Below, piece by piece: positions 18,680 to 28,862 of a stretch of DNA of 64,000 nt (position 1 is its first letter; each line of letters starts with the position of its first letter). Made by a program: the position numbers and the translations under genes. The stretch is from Mycolicibacterium litorale (GTDB lineage: Bacteria; Actinomycetota; Actinomycetes; Mycobacteriales; Mycobacteriaceae): NCBI RefSeq assembly GCF_010731695.1, contig NZ_AP022586.1, forward strand, positions 3,224,001-3,288,000, given 5' to 3'. A model generated the notes under the pieces. The model was given only the letters and a program-made list of their open reading frames with translations, ran no database searches and was not told the DNA's origin.

Positions 18680-20464
18680 TCAGAACCGGTAGTTGCCGAA
18701 CCACATTGCGCTGACACCGCTCACCGATCGTTCGGCGTGGTCGATCAGGTTCAGCACCGACCGGCCGACCAGCACGCCGAGCGCGTCCGGCAGTGATGCC
18801 GCCGCGGGCTGCGAGGACTGCTTCGGGCGCAGCATGTCCAGCAGCGAAGAGCCGGGGTAACCGACGATGCGGACGTCGGCGTCGGCGTCGAGTTCGGCCA
18901 GCACCTTGGCGCGGTTGACCGCGGTGCGCAGCCCACCCAGTTCGTCGACCAGACCGCGCTCCTTGGCGTCGGCGCCCGTCCACACCCGGCCGCGCGCGAC
19001 CTCGGCGACGGCGTCGACCGACATCCCACGGCCTTGAGCGACGCGTTCGACGAAGTCGGTGTAGAACAGGTCGGCCTCGGCTTCGACGTGCGCCTGCTGT
19101 TCGTCGGTGAAGGGCGAATTGGCAGACCAGGCATCGGCATTGGCGTTGGTGCGCACGGAATCCGAACCCACCCCGAGCCGGTCCTTGAGTTCGCGGGCGA
19201 CCAGTTTGCCCGTGACCACACCGATGGATCCGGTGATCGTGCCCGCGTTGGCGACGATCGCGTCGGCGCCCATCGAGACGTAGTAGCCGCCGGACGCGGC
19301 GACCGCACCCATGGAGGCGACGACGGGCGTGCCGCCCTCCCGGGTGCGCAGCACCTCGCGCCAGATGGTCTCCGAACCGGTGACCGATCCGCCGGGGCTC
19401 TCGACGCGCAGCACGATCGCCGAGACGTCCTTGTCGGCAGCGGCTTCGCGCAGTGCGGCGGCGATGGTGTCGCCACCGGCGCTCGAATTCCCGCCGACCG
19501 GCAGCAGGCCGGGGCCGCCGCGGCCGCTGACGATCGGGCCGTGCAGGGTGACCACCGCGATGGTGGGCTTGGCCTTGCGGCCGGGAATGGACGGGCCCGC
19601 GCCGGGAGCGGTGGCGCGGGCGTAGCGGGACAGGAACAGCCGGGGCGGCGCATCGGGGCCGTCGGCGTTCTGCGGCGTGATCCCCTCGGCGCCGGTGAGT
19701 TCGGCGATGCGGGCGTAGGCCTCGTCACGGAAGCCGATGCGGTCGACCAGCCCTCCGGACACCGCGTCGTCGCGCAGCAGCGGGGCTTTGTCGGCGAGCG
19801 CGTCGACGGCTGCCGCGTCGAGGTTGCGGGAGCCCGCGACGGCGGCGAGCACCTGCTGGTTCAGGCTTTCGATCAGCCGGCTGTCGGCTTCGCGGTGGGG
19901 TTCGGTGTAGCTGTCCTGGGTGAAAAGGTTTGCAGCCGACTTGTATTCGCCGCGGGCGGTGAACTGGGCCTGGATGCCGGCCTTGTCGAGGGCGTCGCGC
20001 AGGAACAGCGCGCTGGTGGCGAAGCCGACGAGTCCGACGGTGCCCGACGGCTGCATCCACACCTCGCGGAACGCCGAGGCCAGGTAGTAGGACAGCGTGC
20101 CGGGATAGGTCTCGGCCCAGGCGACCGACGGTTTGGCGGCGCTGAAGGCGGCGATGGCGTCCCGCAATTCCTGAACGGGCGCGGCGGGTGCCGCGGGGAT
20201 CTGCACGCGGGCGATCAGGCCGGCGACGCGGTCGTCTTCTGCCGCGCGGTGGATGGCGTCGACGGCCTGGCGGAGCACCATGGGCCGTCCGCCGGACGAG
20301 ATCATCGCCAGCGGATCGAATCCGCTGGTCTCCGGCGGCACCGACATCAGGTCGAGTTCGAGCACGCATCCGTTGGGGATGCCTTTGTGGCGGGCGGTGT
20401 CGACCCGCCGGACGATGGCACGCATGTCGTCGGCGCCGGGGATGCCGGGCAGGAAGGCGAACAT
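18680..20464 (-). CDS. sppA: Signal peptide peptidase SppA, 67K type (protease IV)
   Basis: A 594-residue serine protease with two S49 peptidase domains, expected to degrade signal peptides left in the membrane. The catalytic Lys is probably K175 (RGEYKSAANLF) in the first domain and the nucleophile S390 (VAASGGYY) in the second, the Lys/Ser arrangement known for E. coli SppA. No N-terminal transmembrane anchor is visible, unlike the E. coli protein. The position next to the methyltransferases matches Rv0724. It is divergent from the luciferase-like gene across 58 bases. Confidence 0.92.
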   Translation of the reverse strand: MFAFLPGIPGADDMRAIVRRVDTARHKGIPNGCVLELDLMSVPPETSGFDPLAMISSGGRPMVLRQAVDAIHRAAEDDRVAGLIARVQIPAAPAAPVQELRDAIAAFSAAKPSVAWAETYPGTLSYYLASAFREVWMQPSGTVGLVGFATSALFLRDALDKAGIQAQFTARGEYKSAANLFTQDSYTEPHREADSRLIESLNQQVLAAVAGSRNLDAAAVDALADKAPLLRDDAVSGGLVDRIGFRDEAYARIAELTGAEGITPQNADGPDAPPRLFLSRYARATAPGAGPSIPGRKAKPTIAVVTLHGPIVSGRGGPGLLPVGGNSSAGGDTIAAALREAAADKDVSAIVLRVESPGGSVTGSETIWREVLRTREGGTPVVASMGAVAASGGYYVSMGADAIVANAGTITGSIGVVTGKLVARELKDRLGVGSDSVRTNANADAWSANSPFTDEQQAHVEAEADLFYTDFVERVAQGRGMSVDAVAEVARGRVWTGADAKERGLVDELGGLRTAVNRAKVLAELDADADVRIVGYPGSSLLDMLRPKQSSQPAAASLPDALGVLVGRSVLNLIDHAERSVSGVSAMWFGNYRF

Positions 20465-20522
20465 GTGACCGAGGGTACCGGCGCGCGGCGGTGCGCCGGT
20501 CGGACCGTCGTACCGTGGTCAC

Positions 20523-21449
20523 GTGCGGTTCTCGATCTCGATTCCCCAACGCGACCCCGACGGCTTCGACGCCGACGGGGTGAAGAGTTATCTGGCCCGG
20601 GCCGAGGAGCTGGGGTTCGAGGGCGGCTGGGTGTTGGAGCAGCCGATCGGGCCGACGCCGCTGATCGCGCCACTGGAGCTGCTGGCCTATGCGGCGGCGT
20701 GTACGACGCGTCTGCGGCTCGGGGTGGGGGTGCTGGTGTCGTCGCTGCACGATCCGTTGCAATTGGCGTCGTCGGTGACGGCGGTCGACCGGCTCAGTCA
20801 CGGGCGGCTGGATGTCGGGGTGTCCCCCGGCGGCGGGCGGCGGAAGTTCGCGGCGTTCGGGGTGGCGCCGGAGACGTTCATCGGCTCGTTCACCGAGGGG
20901 CTGACGCTGATGAAGGCGGCGTGGTCGGACGAACCGCGGGTGACGTTCCACGGCCGGTTCCGCGATGTCGACGATCTGCCGATCCAGCCGAAGCCGGTGC
21001 AGCGTCCGCACCCGCCGATCTGGTTCGGCGCCAACGCTCCGGCGGCGCTGGCCCGTGCGGTGCGGCATGGTGATGCGTTCCTGGGTGCGGGCTCGTCGAC
21101 CACCGAACAGTTCGCCACGGCTGTGCATACGGTGCGCCGTGAGATCGATGAACAGGGCAGGGACGCAACGCGATTCCAGATCGGCAAGCGGGTGTACCTG
21201 ATGGTCGACGATGATGCGGAGCGGGCGCGGGAGCGGGTGATCGCCGGGTTGCGCCGCATCTACGGCGACATGGCCGGGATCGAGGCGGTCCCGGTGTCGG
21301 GCACGCCCGACGAGGTGGCGCGCGGTTTGCGTGAGGTCATCGATGCGGGCGCGCAGATGGTGCTGTGCAACCCCGTTGGCGAGACAGTCGCCGAGGACCG
21401 CGAACAGATGGAACGCCTGGCCGCCGAGGTGCTTCCGCAACTCGGCTGA
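20523..21449 (+). CDS. LLM-class flavin/F420-dependent oxidoreductase
   Basis: A 308-residue luciferase-like TIM barrel starting at GTG 20523. Landmarks: ARAEELGFEGGWVLEQ, LRLGVGVLVSSLHDPLQLASSVTAVDRLSHGRLDVGVSPGGG (the classical luciferase signature stretch), FHGRFRDVDDL and QRPHPPIWFGANAPAALARA. It belongs to a different subgroup from the two copies at 433-2145. Cofactor (FMN or F420) and substrate are not determined by sequence alone. It converges on the HNH gene with ten bases between stops. Confidence 0.87.
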   Translation: MRFSISIPQRDPDGFDADGVKSYLARAEELGFEGGWVLEQPIGPTPLIAPLELLAYAAACTTRLRLGVGVLVSSLHDPLQLASSVTAVDRLSHGRLDVGVSPGGGRRKFAAFGVAPETFIGSFTEGLTLMKAAWSDEPRVTFHGRFRDVDDLPIQPKPVQRPHPPIWFGANAPAALARAVRHGDAFLGAGSSTTEQFATAVHTVRREIDEQGRDATRFQIGKRVYLMVDDDAERARERVIAGLRRIYGDMAGIEAVPVSGTPDEVARGLREVIDAGAQMVLCNPVGETVAEDREQMERLAAEVLPQLG

Positions 21450-21459
21450 CGAACCCGCG

Positions 21460-23097
21460 TCAGAACGGTGGGGGTTTGTTGCGTTCGGCGACGAAGTCGT
21501 CGTTGAGTCGGCGTTCGGCGTCGATGCGGTAGCGGCGGTCCTGCGCTCGGGTGCGGCGGCGTTTGGGCATCATGAGGCCGCGGTTCTTCGTGGCGTCTGC
21601 GGTCTTCCCTTTCCGGGCCGTTGCCGTAGGGGTGCACAGGGTCGGGAACAGCAGCGCACTACCCGGGTGGGTGATGTGGGTCTGCCCGCTCGGTGAGGTC
21701 CAGATGACGGTGCCGTCGGCGAGTTGTTCGTCGCGCCAACCGGTTTGGCCGGTCCAGAAGGTTTTGAGCAAGTGATGCTTTCGACACAGGCATTTCAGGT
21801 TGGACGCACTCGTCGGCCCGGCCGGATACGGCACGGTGTGGTCGATGTCGCAGAGGGTTGCGGGTTTGTCGCAGCCGGGGAAGCGGCAGGTCAGGTCGCG
21901 GCAGCGCACGAAGTCCTGCAGCGCGATCGAGGGCCGGTAGTGCGGTTCGGGTGCGGCGTCGCCGGGGCGGCGGAGTTGGCGGATCTTCGCCCGGTCGAGG
22001 AATGCGGGCAGTACCACCGGGCTGAGCACCCCGCCGCCGATGACGAAGGCCGACGCGGGGGTGGGTGAAGGTGCCGGCGGTTGGGGCTCCGGGTCGGCCG
22101 AGACGCCGTCGTGTGCCACAGCTTCCGGCCCATCTGCGGGTGCATCGTCGTCGGCGTCGACAGGATTGCACTCCGCCGAGAAACCAGCCTCCGGCTCGGT
22201 GTCCGGCTCCGCAATAGCGTTGCCCTCGACAGGCGCCGTGGCGGCCGCAGCCTCACCCCTCTGGGCCTGGTCCAGTGCGTCTTGGGTGGTGATGACGTGG
22301 ATGATCAGGTTGGGTGCGGGGCGGTCGAGGGTGCTGGCCGGGCAGTCGGGGTTGTCGCATTCGCACCGCAGGGGCTTTCCAGTGGACAGGGCGGCGAAGG
22401 CGTCGTTGCGGCGTTCTTTGACGGTGCGCGGATCATCGGGGCACACCGCGTGCGCCATGGCGTTGATGTGCTGTTCCAGCGCCACTCCGTCGGGGCTGTA
22501 CATACGGGCGTAGACGGTGGTGAAGCCGGGCGCGTCGGTGGGGTTACCGAATTCCAGGTCGCGGGTTTGGGTGGTGGGTTCGCGGCGGCGCAGGGCCGCC
22601 GGATCATGGATCTCCACCAGCGCGTCGATAGCGGCTTCCGTCTTGGCTTGCGATTTGGGTCCCCAGCAGGTGACCTGTTCAGCCAGGGCGGCGTCCACGG
22701 CGGCCAGCGCGTCGGGGTCGGTGATCAGATAGGTGCGGTAGACGATGGCGCGGATCAGCAGATCGCTGATCGACCCTTGTTCGAACAGGGCCGCCACTTT
22801 CGGCAGCCGGTCCCCCAGCAGGACGCCACGCTGGGTCTGGGTTTGCGCGAGGCGGTCGGAGATGTTGTGCGCGGCGGCCAGTTCACTGAACACAGAGGTT
22901 TCGGCGTCGATGAACCAGTTCTCCCGCTCGGCGGCGTCGTCGAGACCGGTGCGGCGCCGAAACACCTCGGCCATCGCGGCCAACTTGCGCGCCGCTGCTG
23001 CGGATTCGACGCGTCCCCACCCGGCTGACGCGGCGACCAGTTCCGCGTCGCTGAGCGCGCGGAAGTCGCCGATCCCGGGCAACGAACCATCGAACAT
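21460..23097 (-). CDS. DUF222 / HNH endonuclease-domain protein (13E12-family type)
   Basis: A 545-residue member of the actinobacterial DUF222 plus HNH family, known in M. tuberculosis as 13E12-repeat proteins. The N-terminal helical DUF222 region spans roughly residues 10-250. A Pro/Ala/Glu-rich low-complexity stretch follows (about 290-350). The C-terminal HNH nuclease reads CRDLTCRFPGC, DIDHTVPYP, NLKCLCRKHH. I chose ATG 23097 over GTG 23127 because family members begin close to MFDG and the upstream ten residues are basic and unconserved. The family is multicopy in many mycobacteria and may behave as a dispersed element; its function is not established. Confidence 0.85.
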   Translation of the reverse strand: MFDGSLPGIGDFRALSDAELVAASAGWGRVESAAAARKLAAMAEVFRRRTGLDDAAERENWFIDAETSVFSELAAAHNISDRLAQTQTQRGVLLGDRLPKVAALFEQGSISDLLIRAIVYRTYLITDPDALAAVDAALAEQVTCWGPKSQAKTEAAIDALVEIHDPAALRRREPTTQTRDLEFGNPTDAPGFTTVYARMYSPDGVALEQHINAMAHAVCPDDPRTVKERRNDAFAALSTGKPLRCECDNPDCPASTLDRPAPNLIIHVITTQDALDQAQRGEAAAATAPVEGNAIAEPDTEPEAGFSAECNPVDADDDAPADGPEAVAHDGVSADPEPQPPAPSPTPASAFVIGGGVLSPVVLPAFLDRAKIRQLRRPGDAAPEPHYRPSIALQDFVRCRDLTCRFPGCDKPATLCDIDHTVPYPAGPTSASNLKCLCRKHHLLKTFWTGQTGWRDEQLADGTVIWTSPSGQTHITHPGSALLFPTLCTPTATARKGKTADATKNRGLMMPKRRRTRAQDRRYRIDAERRLNDDFVAERNKPPPF

Positions 23098-23181
23098 GCG
23101 TTTGATTTTGCCACGCGCCCATGACACGCGTCCGAACCGAAAGCCCTTGCCTGTGAATGCAATCGCCGCTGGGGATAGATC

Positions 23182-24105
23182 TCAACCCGAGCGCGCGAAC
23201 TCACGCGGTGACGACCCCGTCATCCGCGTGAACGCGGTGGTGAACGCGCTCGCCGACAGGTAGCCCGTCCGGCGCGCCACCTCCGTCATCGACACGTCCT
23301 CATTGCGGAGCATGTCCTTCGCCAGCGCCATCCGCCATTGCGCCAGGTATTGCATCGGAGGCATTCCCAGTGTGCGACTGAATCTCTCGGCGAAGACAGC
23401 CCGCGAGACGCCCGCCGCCCGGGCGAGCCGCTCCACGGTCCACCCCTGCGCCACGTCGGCGTGCAACTGCCGCAGCGCGAGCGCCAGGACCGGATCGGAC
23501 AGTCCCGCGATCAGTCCCCGCTGCTCACCCCCGACTGGCGCGGTCCGCATCCGCATCGCCTCGACCAGCAGCACTTCCACGAGGCGCTCCAAGATCAGCC
23601 CGCACGGTGACGGAGAGTCCGTCTCACCGGCGATGAGCTCGACGATTCGGTGCAGTCGCACCGCCGCCGGCTCATCGCGGCGCACCAGCACGATCCGCGG
23701 CAGCAGCGGAGCCAGCAGAGACGCGTTGTCCCGTTCGAATCTGAAGTAGCCGCCCAACATCCGCATGGTCGCCGGACCGTCGGAGTCACCGTGTCGCACG
23801 TCCCGCGACGCCGGGGCCGCCACCACCGTCGTCGGTATGACATCGTGCCCGCTGGCCATGACGAAGCCGGGCATGTCCGTGAGAAACAGGAAGTCGCCCC
23901 CGCGCAACTCGATCGGCTCGTGGCCGTCGAGGCGGAGCACGCAGAATCCCTCGAGCATCACGCAGAACGCGGGGTCGGCGTAAGGCGTCTCGCGCACGCT
24001 CCACCCACCGGCACCGCTGATGATCTTCGACTCGACCGTCTTGGGCCGCAGCAGCGACACCAGCATCTCGACCGGCCCCAACCCGTCGTCAGGGTTCACA
24101 CCCAC
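23182..24105 (-). CDS. AraC-family transcriptional regulator with cupin sensor domain
   Basis: A 307-residue regulator. The N-terminal half is a cupin-type ligand domain (SGAGGWSVRETPYADPAFCVMLEG, LRGGDFLFLTDMPGF). The C-terminal half has the two AraC helix-turn-helix motifs (VERLARAAGVSRAVFAERFSRTLG; MTEVARRTGYLSASAFTTAFTRMTGSSPREF). It starts at GTG 24105 (GTG 24099 is also possible), six bases after the SDR stop, so the two genes form an operon. It may regulate that SDR. Confidence 0.88.
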   Translation of the reverse strand: MGVNPDDGLGPVEMLVSLLRPKTVESKIISGAGGWSVRETPYADPAFCVMLEGFCVLRLDGHEPIELRGGDFLFLTDMPGFVMASGHDVIPTTVVAAPASRDVRHGDSDGPATMRMLGGYFRFERDNASLLAPLLPRIVLVRRDEPAAVRLHRIVELIAGETDSPSPCGLILERLVEVLLVEAMRMRTAPVGGEQRGLIAGLSDPVLALALRQLHADVAQGWTVERLARAAGVSRAVFAERFSRTLGMPPMQYLAQWRMALAKDMLRNEDVSMTEVARRTGYLSASAFTTAFTRMTGSSPREFARSG

Positions 24106-24111
24106 AAACTA

Positions 24112-24855
24112 TTAGGCCGAGGCAGCCAACGCCACCGCGTCCGCACCGGCCGGGAACCGAAGCTGCCCCGACGTGTCCGTCGCGGCACGCAGGACGGCGT
24201 CGGCGACGTCCTCCGCGGTGGTGACCGGCCCCGGGTTGGCGAATGATGCGAACACCGGCTCCGCGAACGCCGCATAGGCTTCGGGGATCAGCCCGTCCAT
24301 GCGCTCGCTCCCATTGACCGCGAACCGCGTCGAGGGGCCGTAGCCAGGTTCGACGAGTTTCGCGTGAACGCCGAAGAATTCGAGTTCCAACGCGAGCGCC
24401 GCAGTGAAGCCTTCGACGGCCATCTTGCTGGCGGTGTAGACGGCGGTGAGCGGCATCGCGGCCAGCGTCACCGACGACGTCACGTTGACCACGACACCGG
24501 ATCGGCGTTGGCGCATCTGCGGTACGACGGCCTGGGTCATCGCCATCACGCCGAAAGTGTTGGTGTCGAACAGCTCTCGGGTCAGTGACATCGGCGTCGC
24601 CTCGAAGGCGCCGACCGCACCGATGCCCGCGTTGTTGACCAGCACGTCGATGGGACCGCCGGCTGCCACCGCGGCGGAGATGCTCGCCGGGTCGGTCACG
24701 TCGAGCGGCAGCACGGTGAGCCGCTCCCCCGGCGCCAGCACCTCGTCGCGTGGGGTGCGCATGGTGGCGACGACGTTCCAACCCTCGGCGTGGAACCGCT
24801 GTGCGGTGGCCAGACCGTAGCCGGAGGAACAACCGGTGATGAGCACTGTCTTCAT
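24112..24855 (-). CDS. Short-chain dehydrogenase/reductase (SDR family)
   Basis: A 247-residue classical SDR. TGCSSGYG is the nucleotide-binding motif, VLVNNAGIG the structural motif, and the catalytic Ser-Tyr-Lys are in VTSSVTLAAMPLTAVYTASKMA. An Arg after the second strand (TMRTP) favours NADP(H). The substrate is unknown. It is the first gene of a two-gene operon with the AraC regulator. It starts at ATG 24855, downstream of the spc operon terminator. Confidence 0.88.
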   Translation of the reverse strand: MKTVLITGCSSGYGLATAQRFHAEGWNVVATMRTPRDEVLAPGERLTVLPLDVTDPASISAAVAAGGPIDVLVNNAGIGAVGAFEATPMSLTRELFDTNTFGVMAMTQAVVPQMRQRRSGVVVNVTSSVTLAAMPLTAVYTASKMAVEGFTAALALELEFFGVHAKLVEPGYGPSTRFAVNGSERMDGLIPEAYAAFAEPVFASFANPGPVTTAEDVADAVLRAATDTSGQLRFPAGADAVALAASA

Positions 24856-24943
24856 ACCGGAAACGCTATGGCCGCGGAGACCCGGTGGAAATAACGCGGC
24901 GTCCGGGATTCTTCACCGATCGTCTGACAAGTCCTGGATACCA

Positions 24944-24979
24944 GAAGACCCCGGCACACCGAGGTGTGCCGGGGTCTTC
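24944..24979 (-). terminator. Strong terminator of the spc operon
   Basis: Perfect 17-base arms (24944-24960 and 24963-24979) with a 2-base centre. The left arm begins GAAGACCCCGG and the right arm ends CCGGGGTCTTC. It begins about 12 bases after the rplO stop on the minus strand. No long U tract follows, as is common for mycobacterial terminators. Confidence 0.8.
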
Positions 24980-24990
24980 CTGCGGACGTG

Positions 24991-25440
24991 TCAGGACAGC
25001 TCGGTGGCCGAACCGCCTGCCGCCGTGATCTTCTCGCGGGCGCTACCGCTGAACTTGTGCGCGGAGACGTTGACCGCCGCGCTCAGCTTGCCGTCGCCGA
25101 GCACCTTGACCAGCGTGTTCTTCCGAACGGCACCGGCGGCCACGAGCTCGTCGACTCCGACCTCACCGCCGTTCGGGAACAGCCGGCCGAGGTCGCCGAC
25201 GTTGATGACGGCGTACTCGGTGCGGAAGCGGTTACGGAAGCCCTTGAGCTTCGGCAGCCGCATGTGGATCGGCATCTGGCCGCCCTCGAAGCCCGCGGGG
25301 ACGTTCTTACGGGCCCCGGTGCCCTTGGTGCCACGGCCGGAGGTCTTACCCTTCGAACCCTCACCGCGGCCGAGACGCGTCTTGGCGGTCTTCGAACCGG
25401 GCGCGGGGCGCAGGTCGTGGAGCTTGATCGGTTGTGTCAT
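24991..25440 (-). CDS. rplO: 50S ribosomal protein L15
   Basis: A 149-residue L15, last gene of the spc operon here. The N-terminal glycine- and basic-rich segment ([19 protein letters not shown]) is diagnostic, followed by [18 protein letters not shown]. In M. tuberculosis (Rv0723) it likewise follows rpmD, but secY is separated from the spc operon, as seen here. Confidence 0.96.
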   Translation of the reverse strand: MTQPIKLHDLRPAPGSKTAKTRLGRGEGSKGKTSGRGTKGTGARKNVPAGFEGGQMPIHMRLPKLKGFRNRFRTEYAVINVGDLGRLFPNGGEVGVDELVAAGAVRKNTLVKVLGDGKLSAAVNVSAHKFSGSAREKITAAGGSATELS

Positions 25441-25444
25441 CGTC

Positions 25445-25624
25445 TCAGACCTCCTCTACGACGACGAGGTGATGCACGGTCTTGATGAGGCCGCGGGTCT
25501 GCGCGTTGTCCTCACGGACCACCGACTGGCGGATCTTCCGCAAGCCGAGCGTGCGCAGGCTCTCCCGCTGGTTCCAACGCGCACCGATGGTGCCGCGGAC
25601 CTGAGTGATCTTCAGTTCAGCCAT
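25445..25624 (-). CDS. rpmD: 50S ribosomal protein L30
   Basis: A 59-residue L30, ATG 25624 to TGA 25445, between rpsE and rplO. Its residues include [34 protein letters not shown] and [14 protein letters not shown], the typical L30 core. The start lies two bases after the rpsE stop and the stop four bases before the rplO start, so translation is probably coupled. Confidence 0.95.
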   Translation of the reverse strand: MAELKITQVRGTIGARWNQRESLRTLGLRKIRQSVVREDNAQTRGLIKTVHHLVVVEEV

Positions 25625-25626
25625 GA

Positions 25627-26298
25627 TTACGCCGACCCTTCACGTGCCGAGGACGCGGCGAGCGCGTCTGCTTCACGACGAGCCTTGAGCATGCGCGCAG
25701 GCGCAACGTCCTCGAGGGCCAGGCCACGACGGGCCGCGACCTCTTCGGGACGCTGGATCTGCTTCAACGCGGCAACGGTGGCGTGCACCACGTTGATCGC
25801 GTTGTCGCTGCCAAGCGATTTGGCCAGGATGTCGTGTACGCCGGCGCATTCCAGCACCGCACGCGCCGCGCCACCGGCGATCACACCGGTACCGGGGCTC
25901 GCCGGACGCAGCATGACGACGCCCGCGGCGGCCTCACCCTGCACCGGGTGCACGATGGTCCCGCCGATCAGCGGCACGCGGAAGAAGCCCTTGCGAGCCT
26001 CCTCGACACCCTTGGCGATGGCGGCCGGGACTTCCTTCGCCTTGCCGTAGCCGACACCGACCATGCCGTTGCCGTCACCGACGATCACCAGGGCGGTGAA
26101 GCTGAAACGCCGACCACCCTTGACCACCTTGGAGACGCGGTTGATCGAGACGACGCGCTCCAGGTAGTTGCTCTTGTCGCCACCGTCGCGGCCACGGCCG
26201 CCCCGGTCGTCGCGGCGGCCGCGACCATCACGGTCACCCCGTCCGCCCCGGCCGTCGGATGTCGCCGGCCCGGCACCAGTTGCCTGCTCGGCCATCAT
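25627..26298 (-). CDS. rpsE: 30S ribosomal protein S5
   Basis: A 223-residue S5 with a Gly/Arg/Asp-rich N-terminal extension of about 50 residues typical of actinobacteria. The core begins [44 protein letters not shown] and the segment with [20 protein letters not shown] are family landmarks. Two adjacent ATGs (26298, 26295) are possible starts after GGAAGG. Confidence 0.96.
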   Translation of the reverse strand: MMAEQATGAGPATSDGRGGRGDRDGRGRRDDRGGRGRDGGDKSNYLERVVSINRVSKVVKGGRRFSFTALVIVGDGNGMVGVGYGKAKEVPAAIAKGVEEARKGFFRVPLIGGTIVHPVQGEAAAGVVMLRPASPGTGVIAGGAARAVLECAGVHDILAKSLGSDNAINVVHATVAALKQIQRPEEVAARRGLALEDVAPARMLKARREADALAASSAREGSA

Positions 26299-26329
26299 GC
26301 AGTCCTTCCAGTCTTGTACACGTCAGTCA

Positions 26330-26743
26330 TCAGAACTTCAGCCCGCCTTCACGCGCGGCGTCGGCCAGCGCAGCGATCCGACCGCCGTAGGTGTAGCCAC
26401 CACGGTCGAACACCACCTCTTCGATACCCGCCGCCTTCGCGCGCTCAGCGATCAGCTGACCGACACGCACGCTGTGCGCCTTCTTGTCACCGTCGACCGC
26501 CCGCACGTCACCCTCGATCGAGGATGCGGCGGCCAGCGTCGTGCCGGTGAGGTCGTCCACCAACTGTACGTGGATGTGCCGCGAGGAGCGGTTGACGACC
26601 AGGCGCGGCCGGTCTGCGGTGCCCGAAACCTTCTTGCGCAGCCGCGCGTGGCGACGGATGCGGTCGCGCCGGCGCGTCTGGGAGATGTTCGCCCCGACCG
26701 GCTTGTGCTGCTTGGTTGCATCAGCTTGTTGAGCAGTAGCCAT
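26330..26743 (-). CDS. rplR: 50S ribosomal protein L18
   Basis: A 137-residue L18, the 5S rRNA-binding protein of the central protuberance. It has [41 protein letters not shown] and the C-terminal [27 protein letters not shown]. The N terminus is about 15 residues longer than M. tuberculosis L18 (122). It starts at ATG 26743, two bases after the rplF stop. Confidence 0.96.
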   Translation of the reverse strand: MATAQQADATKQHKPVGANISQTRRRDRIRRHARLRKKVSGTADRPRLVVNRSSRHIHVQLVDDLTGTTLAAASSIEGDVRAVDGDKKAHSVRVGQLIAERAKAAGIEEVVFDRGGYTYGGRIAALADAAREGGLKF

Positions 26744-26745
26744 GT

Positions 26746-27285
26746 CTACTTACCTGTCTTTCCGACCTTGCGGCGGATCTGCTCACCCTCGTAGCGCACA
26801 CCCTTGCCCTTGTACGGGTCGGGGCGGCGCAGGCGACGGATGATCGCCGAGATCTGGCCGACCTTCTGCTTGTCGATACCCGAGATCGAGAACTTGGTGG
26901 GCGTCTCGACCGTGAAGGTGATGCCCTCCGGCGGCTCGATGACCACGGGGTGGCTGTACCCGAGCGCGAACTCGAGGTTGGCACCCTTGAGCGCGACGCG
27001 GTAGCCGACGCCGTAGATCTCCATCTTGGTGGTGTAGCCCTGGGTGACGCCCTCGACGAGGTTGGCCACGAGGGTCCGCGACAGCCCGTGCAGCGAGCGG
27101 TTGCGCCGCTCGTCGTTCGGCCGGGTCACCACGATGGCGCCCTCGTCGTCACGCGCCACGGCGATCGGCTCGGCGACATCCAGGGTCAAGGTGCCCTTGG
27201 GGCCCTTCACCGACACGTTCTGACCATCGATGGTCACGTCGACTCCGGCGGGAACCGGAACCGGCTGCTTTCCAATACGCGACAT
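26746..27285 (-). CDS. rplF: 50S ribosomal protein L6
   Basis: A 179-residue L6 starting at ATG 27285 ([17 protein letters not shown]). A longer in-frame reading to 27489 lacks family support. [23 protein letters not shown] and the C-terminal [21 protein letters not shown] are diagnostic; the C-terminal domain binds 23S rRNA near the factor-binding site. Confidence 0.96.
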   Translation of the reverse strand: MSRIGKQPVPVPAGVDVTIDGQNVSVKGPKGTLTLDVAEPIAVARDDEGAIVVTRPNDERRNRSLHGLSRTLVANLVEGVTQGYTTKMEIYGVGYRVALKGANLEFALGYSHPVVIEPPEGITFTVETPTKFSISGIDKQKVGQISAIIRRLRRPDPYKGKGVRYEGEQIRRKVGKTGK

Positions 27286-27298
27286 GTTTCCTACCCCC

Positions 27299-27697
27299 TC
27301 ACCACACGTAGGCGAGGACTTCGCCGCCCACGCCGGATCGTGCTGCCTGACGGTCGGTGAGCAGGCCCGAGGACGTGGAGATGATCGCCACACCCAGGCC
27401 GCCGAGGACGCGGGGCAGATTGGTCGACTTCGCGTAGACCCGCAGACCGGGCTTGGACACCCGGCGCAGGCCGGCGATGCTGCGCTCACGGCTGGGGCCG
27501 TACTTGAGCTGAACCACCAGGGACTTGCCCACGCGGGCGTCCTCGGTGCGGTAATCGGAGATGTAGCCCTCGGACTTGAGGATCTCGGCGATGTTCGCCT
27601 TGATCTTCGAGTGCGGCAGAGTCACCTCATCGTGGTACGCCGAATTGGCGTTGCGCAGACGTGTCAAGAAGTCTGCGATCGGATCCGTCATGGTCAT
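27299..27697 (-). CDS. rpsH: 30S ribosomal protein S8
   Basis: A 132-residue S8, the same length as the M. tuberculosis protein. [17 protein letters not shown] opens it; [21 protein letters not shown] and the C-terminal GGEVLAYVW are typical. It binds the central domain of 16S rRNA. A 92-base gap with short dyads separates it from rpsZ upstream, the widest spacing in this operon. Confidence 0.96.
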
Positions 27698-27789
27698 GAC
27701 AGCCGGTTCACCTTTCTCGCGGCGGTTCCCAGTCCCGAGACTCGGGTTCCAGGGCCTTCCGCAACTGCTCTGTTAGTGGTTGGGCTGGC

Positions 27790-27975
27790 TTACCAGCTGG
27801 ACTTCTGCACACCGGGCAGTTCGCCGGCGTGGGCCATCTCGCGCAGGCAGATCCGGCACAGACCGAACTTGCGGAAGACGGCGTGCGGGCGACCGCAGCG
27901 CTGGCAGCGGGTGTAGGCCCGCACTGCGAACTTCGGCTTCTTGTTGGCCTTGTTGACCAGTGCTTTCTTTGCCAT
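27790..27975 (-). CDS. rpsZ: 30S ribosomal protein S14, zinc-binding (type Z)
   Basis: A 61-residue S14 of the C+ type: two Cys pairs (CQRCG and CRIC) form a zinc site. The zinc-free paralogue used in zinc starvation is encoded elsewhere in mycobacteria. It lies between rplE and rpsH as in other spc operons. Confidence 0.96.
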   Translation of the reverse strand: MAKKALVNKANKKPKFAVRAYTRCQRCGRPHAVFRKFGLCRICLREMAHAGELPGVQKSSW

Positions 27976-27979
27976 TAGC

Positions 27980-28543
27980 TCAGTTCTCCTTGAAGGGGAA
28001 GCCCAGCGCCCGCAACAGCGCTCGTCCTTCGTCGTCGTTCGTCGCCGAGGTGACGACGGTGATGTCCATGCCGCGCGGGCGGTCGATGCTGTCCACGTCG
28101 ATCTCGTGGAACATCGACTGCTCGGTGAGGCCGAAGGTGTAGTTGCCGGTGCCGTCGAACTGCTTGGGGTTCAGGCCGCGGAAGTCGCGGATACGCGGCA
28201 GCGCGATCGCGACGAGGCGGTCCAGGAACTCCCACATGCGGTCGCCGCGCAGCGTGACGCGGGCGCCGATGGGCATGCCCTCGCGCAGCTTGAACTGGGC
28301 GATGGACTTGCGGGCGCGCCGGATCTCCGGCTTCTGGCCGGTGATCAGCGCGAGATCGTTGACGGCGCCGTTGATCAGCTTCGCGTCGCGGGCGGCGTCA
28401 CCGACACCCATGTTGACGACGACCTTCACGACGCCCGGGATCTGCATCACGTTGGCGTAGCCGAACTGCTGCTGCAGCGACTCGCGGATCTCCTCGCGGT
28501 AGCGCTGCTTCAGGCGCGGGAGGGTCTTCTCTGCGGTAGTCAT
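27980..28543 (-). CDS. rplE: 50S ribosomal protein L5
   Basis: A 187-residue L5, which binds 5S rRNA. Landmarks: [47 protein letters not shown] and FEEN-type ending (LGFPFKEN). It starts at ATG 28543, one base after the rplX stop, so translation is probably coupled. Confidence 0.97.
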   Translation of the reverse strand: MTTAEKTLPRLKQRYREEIRESLQQQFGYANVMQIPGVVKVVVNMGVGDAARDAKLINGAVNDLALITGQKPEIRRARKSIAQFKLREGMPIGARVTLRGDRMWEFLDRLVAIALPRIRDFRGLNPKQFDGTGNYTFGLTEQSMFHEIDVDSIDRPRGMDITVVTSATNDDEGRALLRALGFPFKEN

Positions 28544-28544
28544 C

Positions 28545-28862
28545 TCAGATGTCCTTGCCGTTGCGCTTGGAGACGCGCACCTTCTTGCCGGTCTCTTCGT
28601 CGACGCGGTAGCCGATGCGGGTGGGGTTGCCGTCCGAGTCGACGACCATCACGTTCGAGACGCTGATCGGCGCCTCCTGCGTGACGATGCCGCCCGACGA
28701 CGCGCCGCGCTCGTTGCTCGAGACCGCGGTGTGCTTCTTGATGCGGTTGACGCCTTCGACCAGGACCTTGTTGCGGGTGGGGTAGGCCTGGATGACCTTG
28801 CCCTTGGCGCCCTTGTCCTTACCGGAGATCACCAGCACGGTGTCGCCCTTGTGGACCTTCAT
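28545..28862 (-). CDS. rplX: 50S ribosomal protein L24
   Basis: A 105-residue L24, an assembly initiator of the large subunit. [23 protein letters not shown] is the KOW motif. [14 protein letters not shown] and the basic C terminus follow. It starts immediately after the rplN stop. Confidence 0.97.
   Translation of the reverse strand: MKVHKGDTVLVISGKDKGAKGKVIQAYPTRNKVLVEGVNRIKKHTAVSSNERGASSGGIVTQEAPISVSNVMVVDSDGNPTRIGYRVDEETGKKVRVSKRNGKDI

Noticed and set aside
21460..23097. Treating the DUF222/HNH gene as an insertion sequence or intein
   Set aside because: No terminal inverted repeats, target duplication or transposase was seen, and the HNH domain is part of a normal single protein of a known chromosomal family.
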